Assembly: GCA_947458275.1 (NCBI GenBank)
Contig: CANGYR010000002.1
Location: 62,001 to 126,000, forward strand
From: Chitinophagaceae bacterium
Lineage (GTDB): Bacteria; Bacteroidota; Bacteroidia; Chitinophagales; Chitinophagaceae
DNA length: 64,000 nucleotides
Direction: 5' to 3'
The notes beneath the pieces were generated by a model. That model was not told the DNA's origin. It ran no database searches and was given only the letters and a program-made list of their open reading frames with translations. This document shows positions 43,488 to 52,004 of the stretch, piece after piece; positions within the stretch are counted from its first letter, which is position 1; each line of letters starts with the position of its first letter. The translations under genes were made by a program, and so were the position numbers.

Positions 43488-44588
43488 ATGCGCAGTTTTC
43501 ATTTTTCAAAATACCAACCCGACGAACAAGCCAAATCAGATTTTGAAAAATTGCTTGATCTCTTTACCCAGCTTCTCACCTATACAAGTGGAGATTTCAA
43601 TGAAGCGATGCAATGGCTGAATGAATTGGATAAGGAATACAAACTTACCAGTGACGATTATGGAATAGGTGATTTTTTGGATGACCTTAAAGAAAAGGGA
43701 TACATCAAAGAGGATAATGAATCCGGCGAAATCAATATTACCCCTAAGACCGAACAACACATCCGAAAAAAAAGTCTGGATGAAATTTTCGGCAAATTAA
43801 AAAAATCCAAGCAAGGGAATCATCGTACTTCCAAGTTCGGTTTGGGTGATGAAACCAATCCTGAAACAAGACCATTTCAATTTGGTGATTCAGTGGAGCA
43901 AATTGACTTTACCTCCTCCATTCGCAATGCACAAATTCAACACGGCATAGACCATTTCAATATGCGGGAAGACGATCTTGAGATAAGAGAGACTGATTTT
44001 AAAGCACAAACTTCCACAGTATTGATGATTGATATCTCCCACTCTATGATTTTGTATGGAGAAGACAGAATTACTCCTGCAAAAAAAGTGGCGATGGCAT
44101 TAAGCGAACTGATCAAAACAAGATATCCAAAAGACACGCTGGATATAATTGTATTCGGCAACGACGCCTGGAGCATTGAAATAAAAGACCTACCCTATTT
44201 ACAGGTTGGCCCATATCATACCAATACTGTCGCCGGACTTGAACTTGCCATGGAAATTTTACGCAAGCGACGCAATCCGAATAAACAGATTTTTATGATT
44301 ACCGACGGGAAACCCACCTGTTTAAAAATTGGCAACAAGTACTATAAAAACAGTTTTGGTGTTGACAGAAAGATTCTGAACCGATGTATGAATCTTGCCG
44401 CTCAATGCAAAAAACTTAAAATACCCATCACCACATTTATGATTGCCGCAGATCCTTATTTGCAGAAGTTTGTACAGGAATTTACCGAGACGAACAACGG
44501 CAAGGCATTCTTTGCTTCTTTGGATAAACTCGGGTCATTTATTTTTAAAGATTTTGAGAGCGGGAGGAGTAAGGGTCTAAGGGTTTGA
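43488..44588 (+). CDS. VWA-domain protein partnered with a MoxR-type ATPase
   Basis: A 366-aa protein whose C-terminal half is a von Willebrand A domain. The metal site D-x-S-x-S is DISHSMILYGEDR (Asp182, Ser184, Ser186), followed by a threonine segment (YHTNTVAGLELAME) and FMITDGKPTCL. The first 170 residues are charged and probably helical. With the next gene, a magnesium-chelatase-like AAA+ ATPase, it fits the VWA/MoxR pairs that remodel or load metal into client proteins. The client is unknown. The end of the frame (SGRSKGLRV) runs into a GGGTTT-type repeat. Confidence 0.88.
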   Translation: MRSFHFSKYQPDEQAKSDFEKLLDLFTQLLTYTSGDFNEAMQWLNELDKEYKLTSDDYGIGDFLDDLKEKGYIKEDNESGEINITPKTEQHIRKKSLDEIFGKLKKSKQGNHRTSKFGLGDETNPETRPFQFGDSVEQIDFTSSIRNAQIQHGIDHFNMREDDLEIRETDFKAQTSTVLMIDISHSMILYGEDRITPAKKVAMALSELIKTRYPKDTLDIIVFGNDAWSIEIKDLPYLQVGPYHTNTVAGLELAMEILRKRRNPNKQIFMITDGKPTCLKIGNKYYKNSFGVDRKILNRCMNLAAQCKKLKIPITTFMIAADPYLQKFVQEFTETNNGKAFFASLDKLGSFIFKDFESGRSKGLRV

Positions 44589-44589
44589 T

Positions 44590-44722
44590 GGTTTGGGATG
44601 CGCTGCGCGCGTTTGGGGTTTGGGGTTTAACGTTCGTAGCCGCCTTGTGTTTTCATAAGCGGCGATTTTGTGATTTAGTTTTTTTCACTTTCTACTTTTA
44701 ACTTTTAACTTTTTACTTTTAC
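44590..44722. repeat. Composite repeat: hairpin, GTTTGGGG tract and ACTTTTA units (copy 3)
   Basis: The hairpin GCGCTGCGCGC (44600-44610, 3-base loop) is followed by GTTTGGGGTTTGGGGTTTAA, the layout of 4650-4704 and 36457-36490. Then, from 44686, pyrimidine units CTTTTAACTTTTAACTTTTT lead up to the ATPase start. There is no gene. Confidence 0.65.
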
Positions 44723-44725
44723 AAT

Positions 44726-46225
44726 ATGACCAACATCAAAACACTAGGTGAGCTGAAAAAAAACGGATGGGTTTCCAAATCTGTAAAAGAAGAAATCAGA
44801 GATAATCTGATTAAAAAATTACAATCAGATGAAAATCCATTTCCGGGAATTCTTGGTTACGAGGATACGGTAATCCCTGATACAGAAAGAGCGTTACTCA
44901 GCAAGCACAACATATTATTTCTCGGTTTACGCGGACAAGCCAAAACCCGCATGGCCCGGCAGATGACCGAATTGCTGGATGAGTACATTCCGGTGGTAGC
45001 TGGCAGTGAAATCAATGACGACCCTTTCAATCCTATTTCAAATTACGCCATATCATTGATTAAAGAAAAAGGCGACAACACGCCGATAGACTGGCTCCAC
45101 AGAAGCCAACGCTACGGAGAGAAACTGGCTACGCCCGATGTGAGCGTTGCTGATTTGATTGGAGACATTGACCCTATAAAAGCCGCCAATCTGAAACTAA
45201 GTTTTGCCGACGAACGCGTACTGCATTATGGCATCATCCCCCGAAGCAACAGATCAATTTTTGTCATCAATGAGTTGCCTGATTTGCAGGCAAGAATTCA
45301 AGTCTCCTTATTCAATATTCTGGAAGAAGGCGATCTTCAGATTCGCGGGTTCAAACTAAGACTGCCATTGGATATCCTTTTTGTATTTACTGCTAATCCT
45401 GAAGACTATACAAACCGCGGAAGCATTGTAACTCCGCTAAAAGACCGCATACAGAGTCAGATACTTACCCACTATCCAAAATCGTTAGAAACATCACTGG
45501 CTATTACCGCTCAGGAAGCTAATGCCATTAAAGAACAGCAGGAAAGAGTAAACATCAGTGACTTAATAAAAAGACTCATTGAACAGGTTTCTTTTGAAGC
45601 AAGAACAAGCGAATTCGTGGATAAAAAAAGCGGTGTAAGTGCAAGACTGACCATCTCTGCCTATGAAAATGCAGTAAGTGCCGCCGAAAGAAGAGCCATC
45701 ATCAATAACGAAAAAAGTACGCAGGTATGGATCAGTGATCTTATAGGAATCATCCCTTCTGTAACAGGCAAAATAGAACTTGTTTATGAAGGTGAACAGG
45801 AAGGTCCCTTACAAGTAGCTTACAACCTTTTAGAAAAATCTATCCGGAGTGTTTTTGTGCAATACTTTCCCAACCCGGATTTATTGAAAAAAAGAAAAAA
45901 TAAAGAACAACCGGAAGACAACCCATACAAAAGCATCATCAGCTGGTTTGATAAAGAAAATCAATTGAATATTTTCACCGAAACAAAAGATGCAGATAAA
46001 ATTCAGTTGTTATATAAAGTTGACGGACTGTTTGCACTTGTAAAGAAATACTTCAAAACTGCCGATGAAAAAGAGAACGGTCTTTTGATGGAGTTCGTAT
46101 TACACGGACTGGCAAGCTACTCCCTCATCAGTAAAAAAATCCTTGAAAGACAAATAGAGTTTAAGGATCTGATGGGAAGTATGTTAAACCTCGGCAGCGA
46201 ACATATCACCGAAGACGATTTGTAA
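44726..46225 (+). CDS. MoxR/magnesium-chelatase-like AAA+ ATPase
   Basis: A 499-aa ATPase. The P-loop reads ILFLGLRGQAKTRMARQM (G-x-x-G-x-x-K-T, as in BchI-like proteins), and FVINELPDLQARIQVSLFNI is the sensor/Walker B region, where ELPD replaces the usual DE pair. DILFVFTANPEDYTNRGSIV is the sensor 1 block. The C-terminal 150 residues are helical. It is separated from the VWA gene by 137 bases of repeat, so the pair may use two promoters, but the order VWA then ATPase is that of known pairs. Confidence 0.9.
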   Translation: MTNIKTLGELKKNGWVSKSVKEEIRDNLIKKLQSDENPFPGILGYEDTVIPDTERALLSKHNILFLGLRGQAKTRMARQMTELLDEYIPVVAGSEINDDPFNPISNYAISLIKEKGDNTPIDWLHRSQRYGEKLATPDVSVADLIGDIDPIKAANLKLSFADERVLHYGIIPRSNRSIFVINELPDLQARIQVSLFNILEEGDLQIRGFKLRLPLDILFVFTANPEDYTNRGSIVTPLKDRIQSQILTHYPKSLETSLAITAQEANAIKEQQERVNISDLIKRLIEQVSFEARTSEFVDKKSGVSARLTISAYENAVSAAERRAIINNEKSTQVWISDLIGIIPSVTGKIELVYEGEQEGPLQVAYNLLEKSIRSVFVQYFPNPDLLKKRKNKEQPEDNPYKSIISWFDKENQLNIFTETKDADKIQLLYKVDGLFALVKKYFKTADEKENGLLMEFVLHGLASYSLISKKILERQIEFKDLMGSMLNLGSEHITEDDL

Positions 46226-46241
46226 AGATTCAGATGACTGA

Positions 46242-46412
46242 TTATTTTTTAGTAAACCTCATCAGTACAGTTTTGTTACCCGACAACTCAAGTGTTTTGT
46301 CATCAGGCGTACTGTATGAATCAATCTCCTGCAACATTTTCAGGAAGGTGGGCTCTCCTGAACCTTCGAAAAACATTTTTGTTGTAGCCCCTGGAGCAAA
46401 ACTTATTGCGCT
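46242..46412 (-). pseudogene. C-terminal remnant of a META/HslJ-like domain protein
   Basis: A minus-strand frame of 56 codons without a start reads SAISFAPGATTKMFFEGSGE, then PTFLKMLQEIDSYSTPDD and TLELSGNKTVLMRFTKK before TAA. This matches the end of a META domain (heat-shock HslJ family). The sense stops exactly where an ACTTTTTACTTTTCACTTTT tract begins (46413-46440), which suggests that the repeat replaced the front of the gene. It lies between the ATPase gene and murB, both of which are intact. Confidence 0.75.
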
Positions 46413-46438
46413 ACTTTTTACTTTTCACTTTTTTCCTT

Positions 46439-47455
46439 TTATATCACATTCACCTCTCTCTCCAAATGAATCCCGTATTTTATTTTCACGGAATTCATAA
46501 TATCTTCACTAAGTGTATAAATCTCCTCTCCTGTTGCATTGCCGTAATTAACCAACACCAGCGCTTGTTTTTCATGACAGCCTGCATCTCGCGACCTGTA
46601 CCCTTTCAAGCCGCATTGTTCAATCAACCATCCGGCAGCCACCTTTACATTCCCATTCTCTAATTCATAACCGACCATTCCGGGAAATTCTTTTTTCAAT
46701 TGACTGAACTGCTCAACTGGTATTTCAGGATTTTTAAAAAAACTGCCTGCGTTCCCAATTACAGCAGGATCGGGCAATTTACTTCTGCGGATATTGATAA
46801 CTGCATTCGCAATTGCAGCTATAGACAATTCTTTAAGCCCCATAATATTGAGCTCCTGTTCTATTGCCCCATAAGAAATATTGAAATCGGGTTTCTTTTT
46901 TAATCTGTATGTAACTGATGTAATGATAAACTGATTCCTGTATTTATTTTTGAAAACACTTTCTCTGTATCCGAATGAACACTCTCCGCCGGAAAACACA
47001 ACTGGCTGCCGGTCTTTAAGATGATAGGCTTCGAGAGAATGAAACACATCTTTTATTTCCACTCCGTAGGCGCCTATATTTTGCATGGGAGAAGCTCCTA
47101 CATTTCCGGGTATCAATGCAAGATTCTCCACTCCGGCATACTGATTATTGATGCAATGCATTACAAACTGATGCCAGTTTTCGCCGGCACCTACCTTGAT
47201 GTAATAATGTTCTTCATCTTCATGTACTTTCTCAATTCCTTTGATATTATTTTTTATAACAAAAGCATCTACATTTTTTGTAAAAAGAATATTGCTGCCG
47301 CCGCCAAGAATAAAGGAAGCCAAATTATGTTCTGTACAATATTTCACAACCTCTGTCATTGATTCAACAGAATCAACGACAGAAAAAAATCTGGCTGAAA
47401 CATCCATCCCGAATGTATTCAATTTCCTGAGTGATATATTTTGTTCAATCTGCAA
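46439..47455 (-). CDS. murB: UDP-N-acetylenolpyruvoylglucosamine reductase MurB
   Basis: Makes UDP-N-acetylmuramate for peptidoglycan using NADPH and FAD. The 338-aa product has the FAD-binding block FILGGGSNILFTKNVDAFVI, then NLALIPGNVGASPMQNIGAY and GNAGSFFKNPEIPVEQF with the catalytic serine, as in the long MurB type. The start is a TTG (47453-47455); no in-frame ATG is available. priA lies 10 bases upstream, so the two share a transcript. The last codons run into the ACTTTT repeat region. Confidence 0.96.
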   Translation of the reverse strand: MQIEQNISLRKLNTFGMDVSARFFSVVDSVESMTEVVKYCTEHNLASFILGGGSNILFTKNVDAFVIKNNIKGIEKVHEDEEHYYIKVGAGENWHQFVMHCINNQYAGVENLALIPGNVGASPMQNIGAYGVEIKDVFHSLEAYHLKDRQPVVFSGGECSFGYRESVFKNKYRNQFIITSVTYRLKKKPDFNISYGAIEQELNIMGLKELSIAAIANAVINIRRSKLPDPAVIGNAGSFFKNPEIPVEQFSQLKKEFPGMVGYELENGNVKVAAGWLIEQCGLKGYRSRDAGCHEKQALVLVNYGNATGEEIYTLSEDIMNSVKIKYGIHLEREVNVI

Positions 47456-47465
47456 TGAAATGATT

Positions 47466-49937
47466 TTAATATGGATCTACGTTTGCAATGATAAGAATAG
47501 ATTTGAATTTTTTGTTGCTCCAGAAAAGATTTATGTGATTGTGAATCACTTTTTTACTGCGAAATCCATTTTCCTTGGGTAGTTTCAGCATAATTTCCAT
47601 TAAGTATTGATTCCTCATTCTTCCTATGACAGGCGCCGCAGGTCCGGTGACATAATTTTTAAAATCTTGTTTGAGTAATTCAGCCAGATATTCCGCTCCG
47701 GCCATCACAGTTTCTTTGTCCTTGTGCTTTAATGTCAGCATAATTATTCTGCTGTATGGAGGATAGAAAAATTCCTTCCTTCCCGGAAGTTCAAAATTGA
47801 AAAATTGTTTATAATCGTGTTGTTGCACAAGTTTAATAACCGGATGCTGAACATTCAATGCCTGAATCATTACTTTTCCCTGAGCGCCCTTTCTTCCTGC
47901 CCTGCCGCTTACCTGTTCCATTAACTGAAAAGCCCTTTCATTCACTCTGAAGTCGGCAAAACTCAGCAACCCGTCGGCATCAAGAATACCAACCAAACTT
48001 ACCTTTTCGAAATCCAGTCCCTTCACCACCATTTGGGTGCCTACCAAAATATCGAGTCGATGTTGTTCAAACTGCTGTATCAACGTATCATGAGCCGTCT
48101 TCCCTCTTACACTATCCACATCCATACGGGCTATTCTGTATTTGGTAAAATCTTCTTCCAGCTGCTCCTCGATTTTTTCTGTGCCGAAATTTTTTTCCAG
48201 CCAGTTAGTACTGCCACATGCGGAACATTCAACAATTTTAGGATAATTGCTGCCGCAATAATGACAATGCAATTTATTGGTATACTTGTGCAGGGTAAGA
48301 GAAACATCGCAATGATTGCACTGAGGAATATGACCACAGGTTCCGCAGATCAAATAAGGATTATACCCTCTTCTGTTTTGAAAAAGGATTACCTGTCTGT
48401 CATTTTCAACTGCATGCTGAATGGCGGCTTTTAATTGCGGACTGATCATTACTTTGCCCTTCTGAGCCACCTGAGCAGAATTGATAATTTCAATGGCAGG
48501 AAGTTCAATCCCCCCATATCTTTCATTCAGTTCAACCAGCGCATATTTATTTTGAACGGCGTTGAAATAACTTTCCAGTGAAGGTGTGGCGCTCCCCAGC
48601 AAAACTTTTGCTCCAAACAAAGAAGCATAGTAGATGGCGGTATCCCGGGCATTGTATCTCGGCGCTGGATCCTGCTGTTTATAGGAGGCATCATGCTCTT
48701 CATCAACTATGATCAATCCCAAATTATTAAAAGGAAGAAAAACAGCACTGCGTGCGCCTAAAACAATAGCCGATTCACCGGATTTGATTTTATTCCATAT
48801 TTCAATTCTCTCCTGGTCATTGAATTTGGAATGATACACAATAACATGGCCGCCAAAATGCCTTTGCAATCTTCGTATAATCTGTGTAGTTAGCGCTATC
48901 TCCGGAAGTAGAAACAATGCCTGTTGCCCCTGATGGATGATTTCTTCAATCATTCTGATATAGACCTGTGTCTTCCCGCTTCCTGTTACTCCATGCAGCA
49001 AACAAACATTTTTTTCTTTGAAATGATGTTGCAATTCGCTTAATGATTGCTGCTGCGCTGCATTGAGCGTAAAATCTATATTGATTGATTTGGATAGTGA
49101 TTTTATTCGGTCTACTTTTTTCTTCTCCGCTATAAGAATATTCTTCTCGCAAAGGGATTTTAATTGGGCAGCGGAAGCATCGGCTTTTTTTAGCAACGAT
49201 GACTGAGAAACTTCCCCTTCTGTTTTATTAAGATGAAGAAATGCAAGTAAAAGTTGTAACTGTTTGGGCGCTCCTTTCCATTCATTCAGCAAACTACTCA
49301 GAGACAATTCATTTTCATAATCAGGATGCAATGAAATGAATGTATCTTTTTTGGGTGTGTACTTCTCATTCAGCTTCTCCCATATCAGACACACATGCTT
49401 CTCTATCAGTCTCTTTATGACCGGATAAACATGAGTAGCATCAAGCAATTGCTGAACTTCTGTAAGTTGTAATTGTTTTTTAATGAGCAATGCTTCCGCT
49501 ACAATAAACTCTTCATCATCAAGATTCGAAAAATCATCCCCAACTTCATCATTGTATACAATGATTGTTTCGCTGCTAAGTTTAAAATTTACCGGCAATG
49601 CGGCATTCATCACCTCCCCTTCAGTACACATATAATAACTGCTGATCCACTCCCAAAGCTTCAGTTGATTCTGAAATAAAATCGGGGCATCATCCAGTAT
49701 GTTTAATAAAGGTTTGGTATTATACTCAGGACGAACGGTTGTGACAGATTTGATGATACCCGCATATTTTTTATTTTTCCCGAATACCACTTCAGCCCTG
49801 CATCCTGTTTTAGCTCTTTCAAGTAAATTATCCGGAACCGAATAAGTATATATTTTAGGAATCGCCAGTGGAAGAATTATTTCTGCCCAGTGCCCAGATT
49901 CATTTTCCGCAAATAAGGAATGATTTTCGGATAACAT
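47466..49937 (-). CDS. priA: Primosomal protein N' (PriA helicase)
   Basis: An 823-aa helicase that restarts stalled replication forks. The P-loop is LLHGVTGSGKTQVYI and the DEAH-type box is IIVDEEHDASYKQ. A zinc-binding cysteine group, CGTCGHIPQCNHCDVSL then HCHYCGSNYPKIVECSACGS, sits inside the helicase core. The length is slightly above the usual 730-820. It is followed by murB and preceded by plsC after 9 bases. Confidence 0.97.
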   Translation of the reverse strand: MLSENHSLFAENESGHWAEIILPLAIPKIYTYSVPDNLLERAKTGCRAEVVFGKNKKYAGIIKSVTTVRPEYNTKPLLNILDDAPILFQNQLKLWEWISSYYMCTEGEVMNAALPVNFKLSSETIIVYNDEVGDDFSNLDDEEFIVAEALLIKKQLQLTEVQQLLDATHVYPVIKRLIEKHVCLIWEKLNEKYTPKKDTFISLHPDYENELSLSSLLNEWKGAPKQLQLLLAFLHLNKTEGEVSQSSLLKKADASAAQLKSLCEKNILIAEKKKVDRIKSLSKSINIDFTLNAAQQQSLSELQHHFKEKNVCLLHGVTGSGKTQVYIRMIEEIIHQGQQALFLLPEIALTTQIIRRLQRHFGGHVIVYHSKFNDQERIEIWNKIKSGESAIVLGARSAVFLPFNNLGLIIVDEEHDASYKQQDPAPRYNARDTAIYYASLFGAKVLLGSATPSLESYFNAVQNKYALVELNERYGGIELPAIEIINSAQVAQKGKVMISPQLKAAIQHAVENDRQVILFQNRRGYNPYLICGTCGHIPQCNHCDVSLTLHKYTNKLHCHYCGSNYPKIVECSACGSTNWLEKNFGTEKIEEQLEEDFTKYRIARMDVDSVRGKTAHDTLIQQFEQHRLDILVGTQMVVKGLDFEKVSLVGILDADGLLSFADFRVNERAFQLMEQVSGRAGRKGAQGKVMIQALNVQHPVIKLVQQHDYKQFFNFELPGRKEFFYPPYSRIIMLTLKHKDKETVMAGAEYLAELLKQDFKNYVTGPAAPVIGRMRNQYLMEIMLKLPKENGFRSKKVIHNHINLFWSNKKFKSILIIANVDPY

Positions 49938-49946
49938 TAATGCAAT

Positions 49947-50711
49947 TTACAGTTTAATCCAGCTCGCATTGTGATTGATGAGCGCTTTCTCCATGATGGT
50001 ATAAACTTTTTGTTTGAGCTCACCAATCTGCTCCATGCTGTAAGCCGAAGCGTCAACATTTTCAAGAAATACCGCCCTGGATTTTCCGGGTGTAAAAGAA
50101 AAAATACTGTCATAATGCAAGCGGTCAAATGCATCCAGAAAAATTACCGGTCTTACGGGCGTTCCTGTTTCAATGGCCAGTCGGAATGCGCCGTCATAAA
50201 AATCTTTCAGTGGTTTATCGGACATATTGAAAGTTCCTTCCGGAGCGAGTGCAATGGAAATATTATCCTTTATAACTGCACGAAGTCGATCAACGCTTTT
50301 GGCTCTGTCTTCCGCATCCGAGCGTTTAACGGTAATGGCCGCACTCTTATATATCTGACCAAAAATCGGAATGGTACCTATTTCAGCTTTACCAAGTACC
50401 CTTACAGGTTGGTGACGAAAAGATTTAAGAAGTATCGGGATGTCGAGGTAGGAAATATGGTTAAAAACAAAAATAACCGGCTTTTTAGAGTCGTATGGCG
50501 CCTGATATATATTATTGTGCCACATTCCCCACATAAACATGCCGATGTCTGACCACAGTGTAGCTATTTTATAGATGATATTTCCTCTTAACTTTTCGGG
50601 AAAAACAAAAGATAAAAAGATAAATGGAGCCAAGACAAACATCAGAACCAGAAAAACCGAGATACAATAGATGCTATAAATAATCTGTAAAATCTTTTTT
50701 AAAACGTTCAT
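49947..50711 (-). CDS. plsC: 1-acyl-sn-glycerol-3-phosphate acyltransferase (PlsC)
   Basis: A 254-aa acyltransferase making phosphatidic acid at the inner membrane. The H-x4-D motif is FVFNHISYLDIPILLKSF, and the second motif is ALAPEGTFNMSDK. An N-terminal hydrophobic stretch of about 40 residues anchors it. It is the first gene of plsC-priA-murB on the minus strand. Confidence 0.92.
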   Translation of the reverse strand: MNVLKKILQIIYSIYCISVFLVLMFVLAPFIFLSFVFPEKLRGNIIYKIATLWSDIGMFMWGMWHNNIYQAPYDSKKPVIFVFNHISYLDIPILLKSFRHQPVRVLGKAEIGTIPIFGQIYKSAAITVKRSDAEDRAKSVDRLRAVIKDNISIALAPEGTFNMSDKPLKDFYDGAFRLAIETGTPVRPVIFLDAFDRLHYDSIFSFTPGKSRAVFLENVDASAYSMEQIGELKQKVYTIMEKALINHNASWIKL

Positions 50712-50923
50712 ATTATCACGAATTTATAGAGAAAAACAATGCCGAATGTCAGTTTCTGGAGAGGGTACGAATTTCCTTAAAGATTTGATACTTAATTTAA
50801 TGTGAACTTAAAAATAGATAAATATTGCATTTATTACAAATGTGTACAGATCGGCTTTCATGGAAATGCAGCATTATAATAGTAATTTTTCAATATCTGC
50901 TTTAAAATTTGAACATTTATCCC

Positions 50924-50931
50924 TACCTTTG
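50924..50931 (+). promoter_or_regulatory. Probable -7 element of rplU
   Basis: TACCTTTG matches TAnnTTTG exactly, 24 bases before the rplU ATG. A TTTG at 50908-50911 is too close for a normal -33 box. The rest of the 240-base gap between plsC and rplU has no gene. Confidence 0.6.
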
Positions 50932-50954
50932 CCGTCCTAAAAAAAGGGAATTTT

Positions 50955-51260
50955 ATGTTAGCAGTAGTAAAAATCGCAGGTCAGCAATTTAAAGTAAAAG
51001 CCGGTGACAGTTTATATGTTCCGCATATAGAAGGTAAAACAGGAGATTCAATTGAATTTTCCGATGTATTGTTTACCGATAATGGTTCTTCAGTAACCAG
51101 CGGATCAAATGTAAAGACTGTTGTAAAAGCTGAAATTGTAAATGACCTGGTAAAAGGTGATAAAGTAATTGCCTTTAAAATGAAAAGAAGAAAAGGTTTC
51201 CGTAAAAAAATTGGACACCGTACACAGTATACTCAAATTAAAGTAACTGCAATTTCTTAA
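50955..51260 (+). CDS. rplU: 50S ribosomal protein bL21
   Basis: A 101-aa bL21 (MLAVVKIAGQQFKVKAGDSL at the start, KRRKGFRKKIGHRTQYTQIK near the end, the family signature). It forms an operon with rpmA 40 bases downstream. Confidence 0.97.
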   Translation: MLAVVKIAGQQFKVKAGDSLYVPHIEGKTGDSIEFSDVLFTDNGSSVTSGSNVKTVVKAEIVNDLVKGDKVIAFKMKRRKGFRKKIGHRTQYTQIKVTAIS

Positions 51261-51300
51261 TTCATTTTTCAGAAAATTTTTAAAGATTAAATTTTAAACA

Positions 51301-51567
51301 ATGGCACATAAGAAAGGTGAAGGTTCAGTAAAAAACGGACGTGATTCACAATCTAAAAGATTAGGTGTAAAAATATTTGGTGGTCAGCCTGCTATTGCAG
51401 GAAATATTATTCTTCGCCAACGTGGCACAGTATATCATCCGGGTAAAAATGTTGGTGTTGGAAGAGACTTCACCATCTTCGCATTGACTGACGGAGTGGT
51501 AGAATTCAGAAAATCTAAAGGCGATAAAACGATTGTTTCCATAAATGCCGTAGAAGCCACTTCTTAA
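51301..51567 (+). CDS. rpmA: 50S ribosomal protein bL27
   Basis: An 88-aa bL27. It starts directly with [20 protein letters not shown], with no cleavable N-terminal extension, so it is the ordinary Gram-negative form. The [20 protein letters not shown] block is typical. Confidence 0.97.
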   Translation: MAHKKGEGSVKNGRDSQSKRLGVKIFGGQPAIAGNIILRQRGTVYHPGKNVGVGRDFTIFALTDGVVEFRKSKGDKTIVSINAVEATS

Positions 51568-51647
51568 ATTTTTTAAAATTTTTTTTGGTAATTTGAAAAT
51601 AGTATTTATTTTTAAGTATTATTTACTAACCAATTAAATCTAAAAAA

Positions 51648-51830
51648 ATGGCTACAAAGAAAAAAGCTGCTAAAAAAGCTGCTCCAAAAAAAGCTGCTGC
51701 TAAGAAAGCTGCTCCTAAAAAAGCTGCTAAGAAAGCTGCTCCAAAAAAAGCTGCTCCTAAGAAAGCTGCTGCTAAGAAAGCTGCTCCTAAAAAAGCTGCT
51801 GCTAAGAAAGCTGCTCCTAAAAAGAAGTAA
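51648..51830 (+). CDS. Histone H1-like lysine/alanine-rich protein
   Basis: A 60-aa protein made almost only of K, A and P: units KKAA and PKKAA repeated about ten times after MATKKKAAKKAAPKKAA. Similar to bacterial histone H1-like tails (HctB, AlgP type), it should bind DNA or RNA by charge. The coding repeat (GCTGCTAAGAAA and GCTCCTAAAAAA units) can change length by slippage. It is 80 bases after rpmA and ends before a strong terminator, so it may be co-transcribed with the ribosomal genes. Confidence 0.85.
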   Translation: MATKKKAAKKAAPKKAAAKKAAPKKAAKKAAPKKAAPKKAAAKKAAPKKAAAKKAAPKKK

Positions 51831-51860
51831 GCTTTGCTTTTTAAAAGAGCAAAAAATAAT

Positions 51861-51887
51861 AGTCCCGGATTCCTCCGGGACTTTTTT
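51861..51887 (+). terminator. Intrinsic terminator after the H1-like gene
   Basis: AGTCCCGGA (51861-51869) pairs with TCCGGGACT (51874-51882), followed by T residues. Confidence 0.93.
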
Positions 51888-52004
51888 ATGCCCGCCAAAC
51901 CCTCTACAGCAAAGGATTTCACCTAATCATACCCCTCTGCAATTTTCAAATCAAATTTTATTTCGCCCACAAAAAAAATGAAGATGAATGATTACATTTG
52001 ATAA

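Noticed and set aside
51626..51922. Minus-strand open frame across the H1-like gene (AAFLGAAFLAAAF repeats)
   Set aside because: It is the antisense shadow of the K/A/P repeat and has no independent support.
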